A stretch of DNA of 34,141 nt, taken from Eubacteriales bacterium. GTDB lineage: Bacteria; Bacillota; Clostridia; Christensenellales; Aristaeellaceae. The translations under genes and the position numbers were made by a program. The notes beneath the pieces are model-generated. The model searched no databases. It was given only the letters and a program-made list of their open reading frames with translations, and was not told the origin of the DNA. Positions 34,002 through 34,141 of the stretch are shown here, one piece after another. The stretch's first letter is position 1, and each line of letters opens with the position of its first letter. The stretch is taken from positions 1 to 34,141 of the forward strand of contig JAQUWD010000043.1 in the NCBI GenBank assembly GCA_028693055.1. The letters run 5' to 3'.

Positions 34002-34141
34002 TCACGGCCAATCAGTTTCGGTGTTATAAACAGTATCCATCTGTGTAATAAGCACATCTGGGTTTTCCTCCTTGTAAGCGATGTAATCCTTGTACAATCG
34101 GCCTTGAAGAAATTTTCTATCCTGACGTTTTTTGTATAAAG
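34002..34141 (-). pseudogene. IS30-family transposase remnant (5' end outside window, 3' truncated)
   Basis: On the minus strand a frame enters from the right edge and ends at a TGA at 34002-34004. It reads KRQDRKFLQGRLYKDYIAYK, then EENPDVLITQMDTVYNTETD. The pattern GRxYxDYxxYxEENPDxxxxxMDTV is that of IS30-family transposases just before and at the first aspartate of the DDE catalytic site. The rest of the catalytic domain, normally about 150 more residues, is missing after the stop, and the other frames beyond do not restore it. So the gene is truncated at its 3' end. The N-terminal part lies outside the window. Family recognition is from a short segment. Confidence 0.65.

Overview
The window looks like part of the chromosome of an anaerobic, probably gut-dwelling, low-oxygen Firmicute of class Clostridia. 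This rests on strong AGGAGG-type ribosome sites, consensus sigma-A promoters, some TTG starts, an mrfAB-type repair pair, an F-type ATP synthase operon, and a large anaerobic purine/ureide catabolic operon with a molybdenum hydroxylase and several Fe-S proteins. I cannot name the genus from sequence alone.

Layout. (1) 1-3730, plus strand: the 3' part of an MrfA/YprA-type helicase, a translationally coupled MrfB/YprB-type exonuclease, and a TPR protein, ending at a bidirectional terminator. (2) 3796-10658, minus strand: a TTG-started GNAT acetyltransferase, a HerA/YjgR-type ATPase with an unusual repeat-bearing tail, a membrane hybrid histidine kinase with two receiver domains, and an orphan lipoprotein solute-binding protein with no permease beside it. 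(3) 10877-17285, plus strand: an ATP synthase operon (small membrane protein, a, c, b, delta, alpha, gamma, beta, epsilon) in which delta is reduced to its C-terminal domain plus a short new N-terminus. (4) 17338-17991, minus strand: a YheO/DauR-type PAS-HTH regulator, divergent from (5) 18160-31565, plus strand: a ten-gene operon ygeX, ygeY, ygeW, arcC, ssnA, ygfK, xdhD-like, NCS2 purine permease, ridA. Counted individually that is nine genes, all tightly spaced. (6) 31709-33428, plus strand: a two-gene unit of a NifU-like scaffold and a GGGtGRT-family protein. (7) 33429-34141: a terminator, a G-rich non-coding stretch, a long imperfect hairpin element and, on the minus strand, the remnant of an IS30-family transposase running off the window.

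How the genes work together. Region 5 matches the conserved gene set that work on gut bacteria linked to anaerobic uric acid breakdown. The likely scheme is purine uptake by the NCS2 permease, redox chemistry and ring opening by XdhD-like/YgfK/SsnA, nitrogen and one-carbon release by YgeY and YgeW, ATP formation from carbamoyl phosphate by ArcC, 2,3-diaminopropionate cleavage by YgeX, and clearance of the reactive 2-aminoacrylate by RidA. The operon is driven by a perfect TTGACA-17-TATAAT promoter preceded by two CAAA-N3-TTTG palindromes exactly 20 bp apart, placed between the promoters of the operon and of the divergent regulator. The exact reaction order is inference; the gene families and the promoter are directly visible.

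The most unusual points are the truncated ATP synthase delta, the regulatory region and composition of the purine operon, the uncharacterised scaffold/GGGtGRT pair, the solute-binding-protein/hybrid-kinase pair, and the hairpin element near the right edge.
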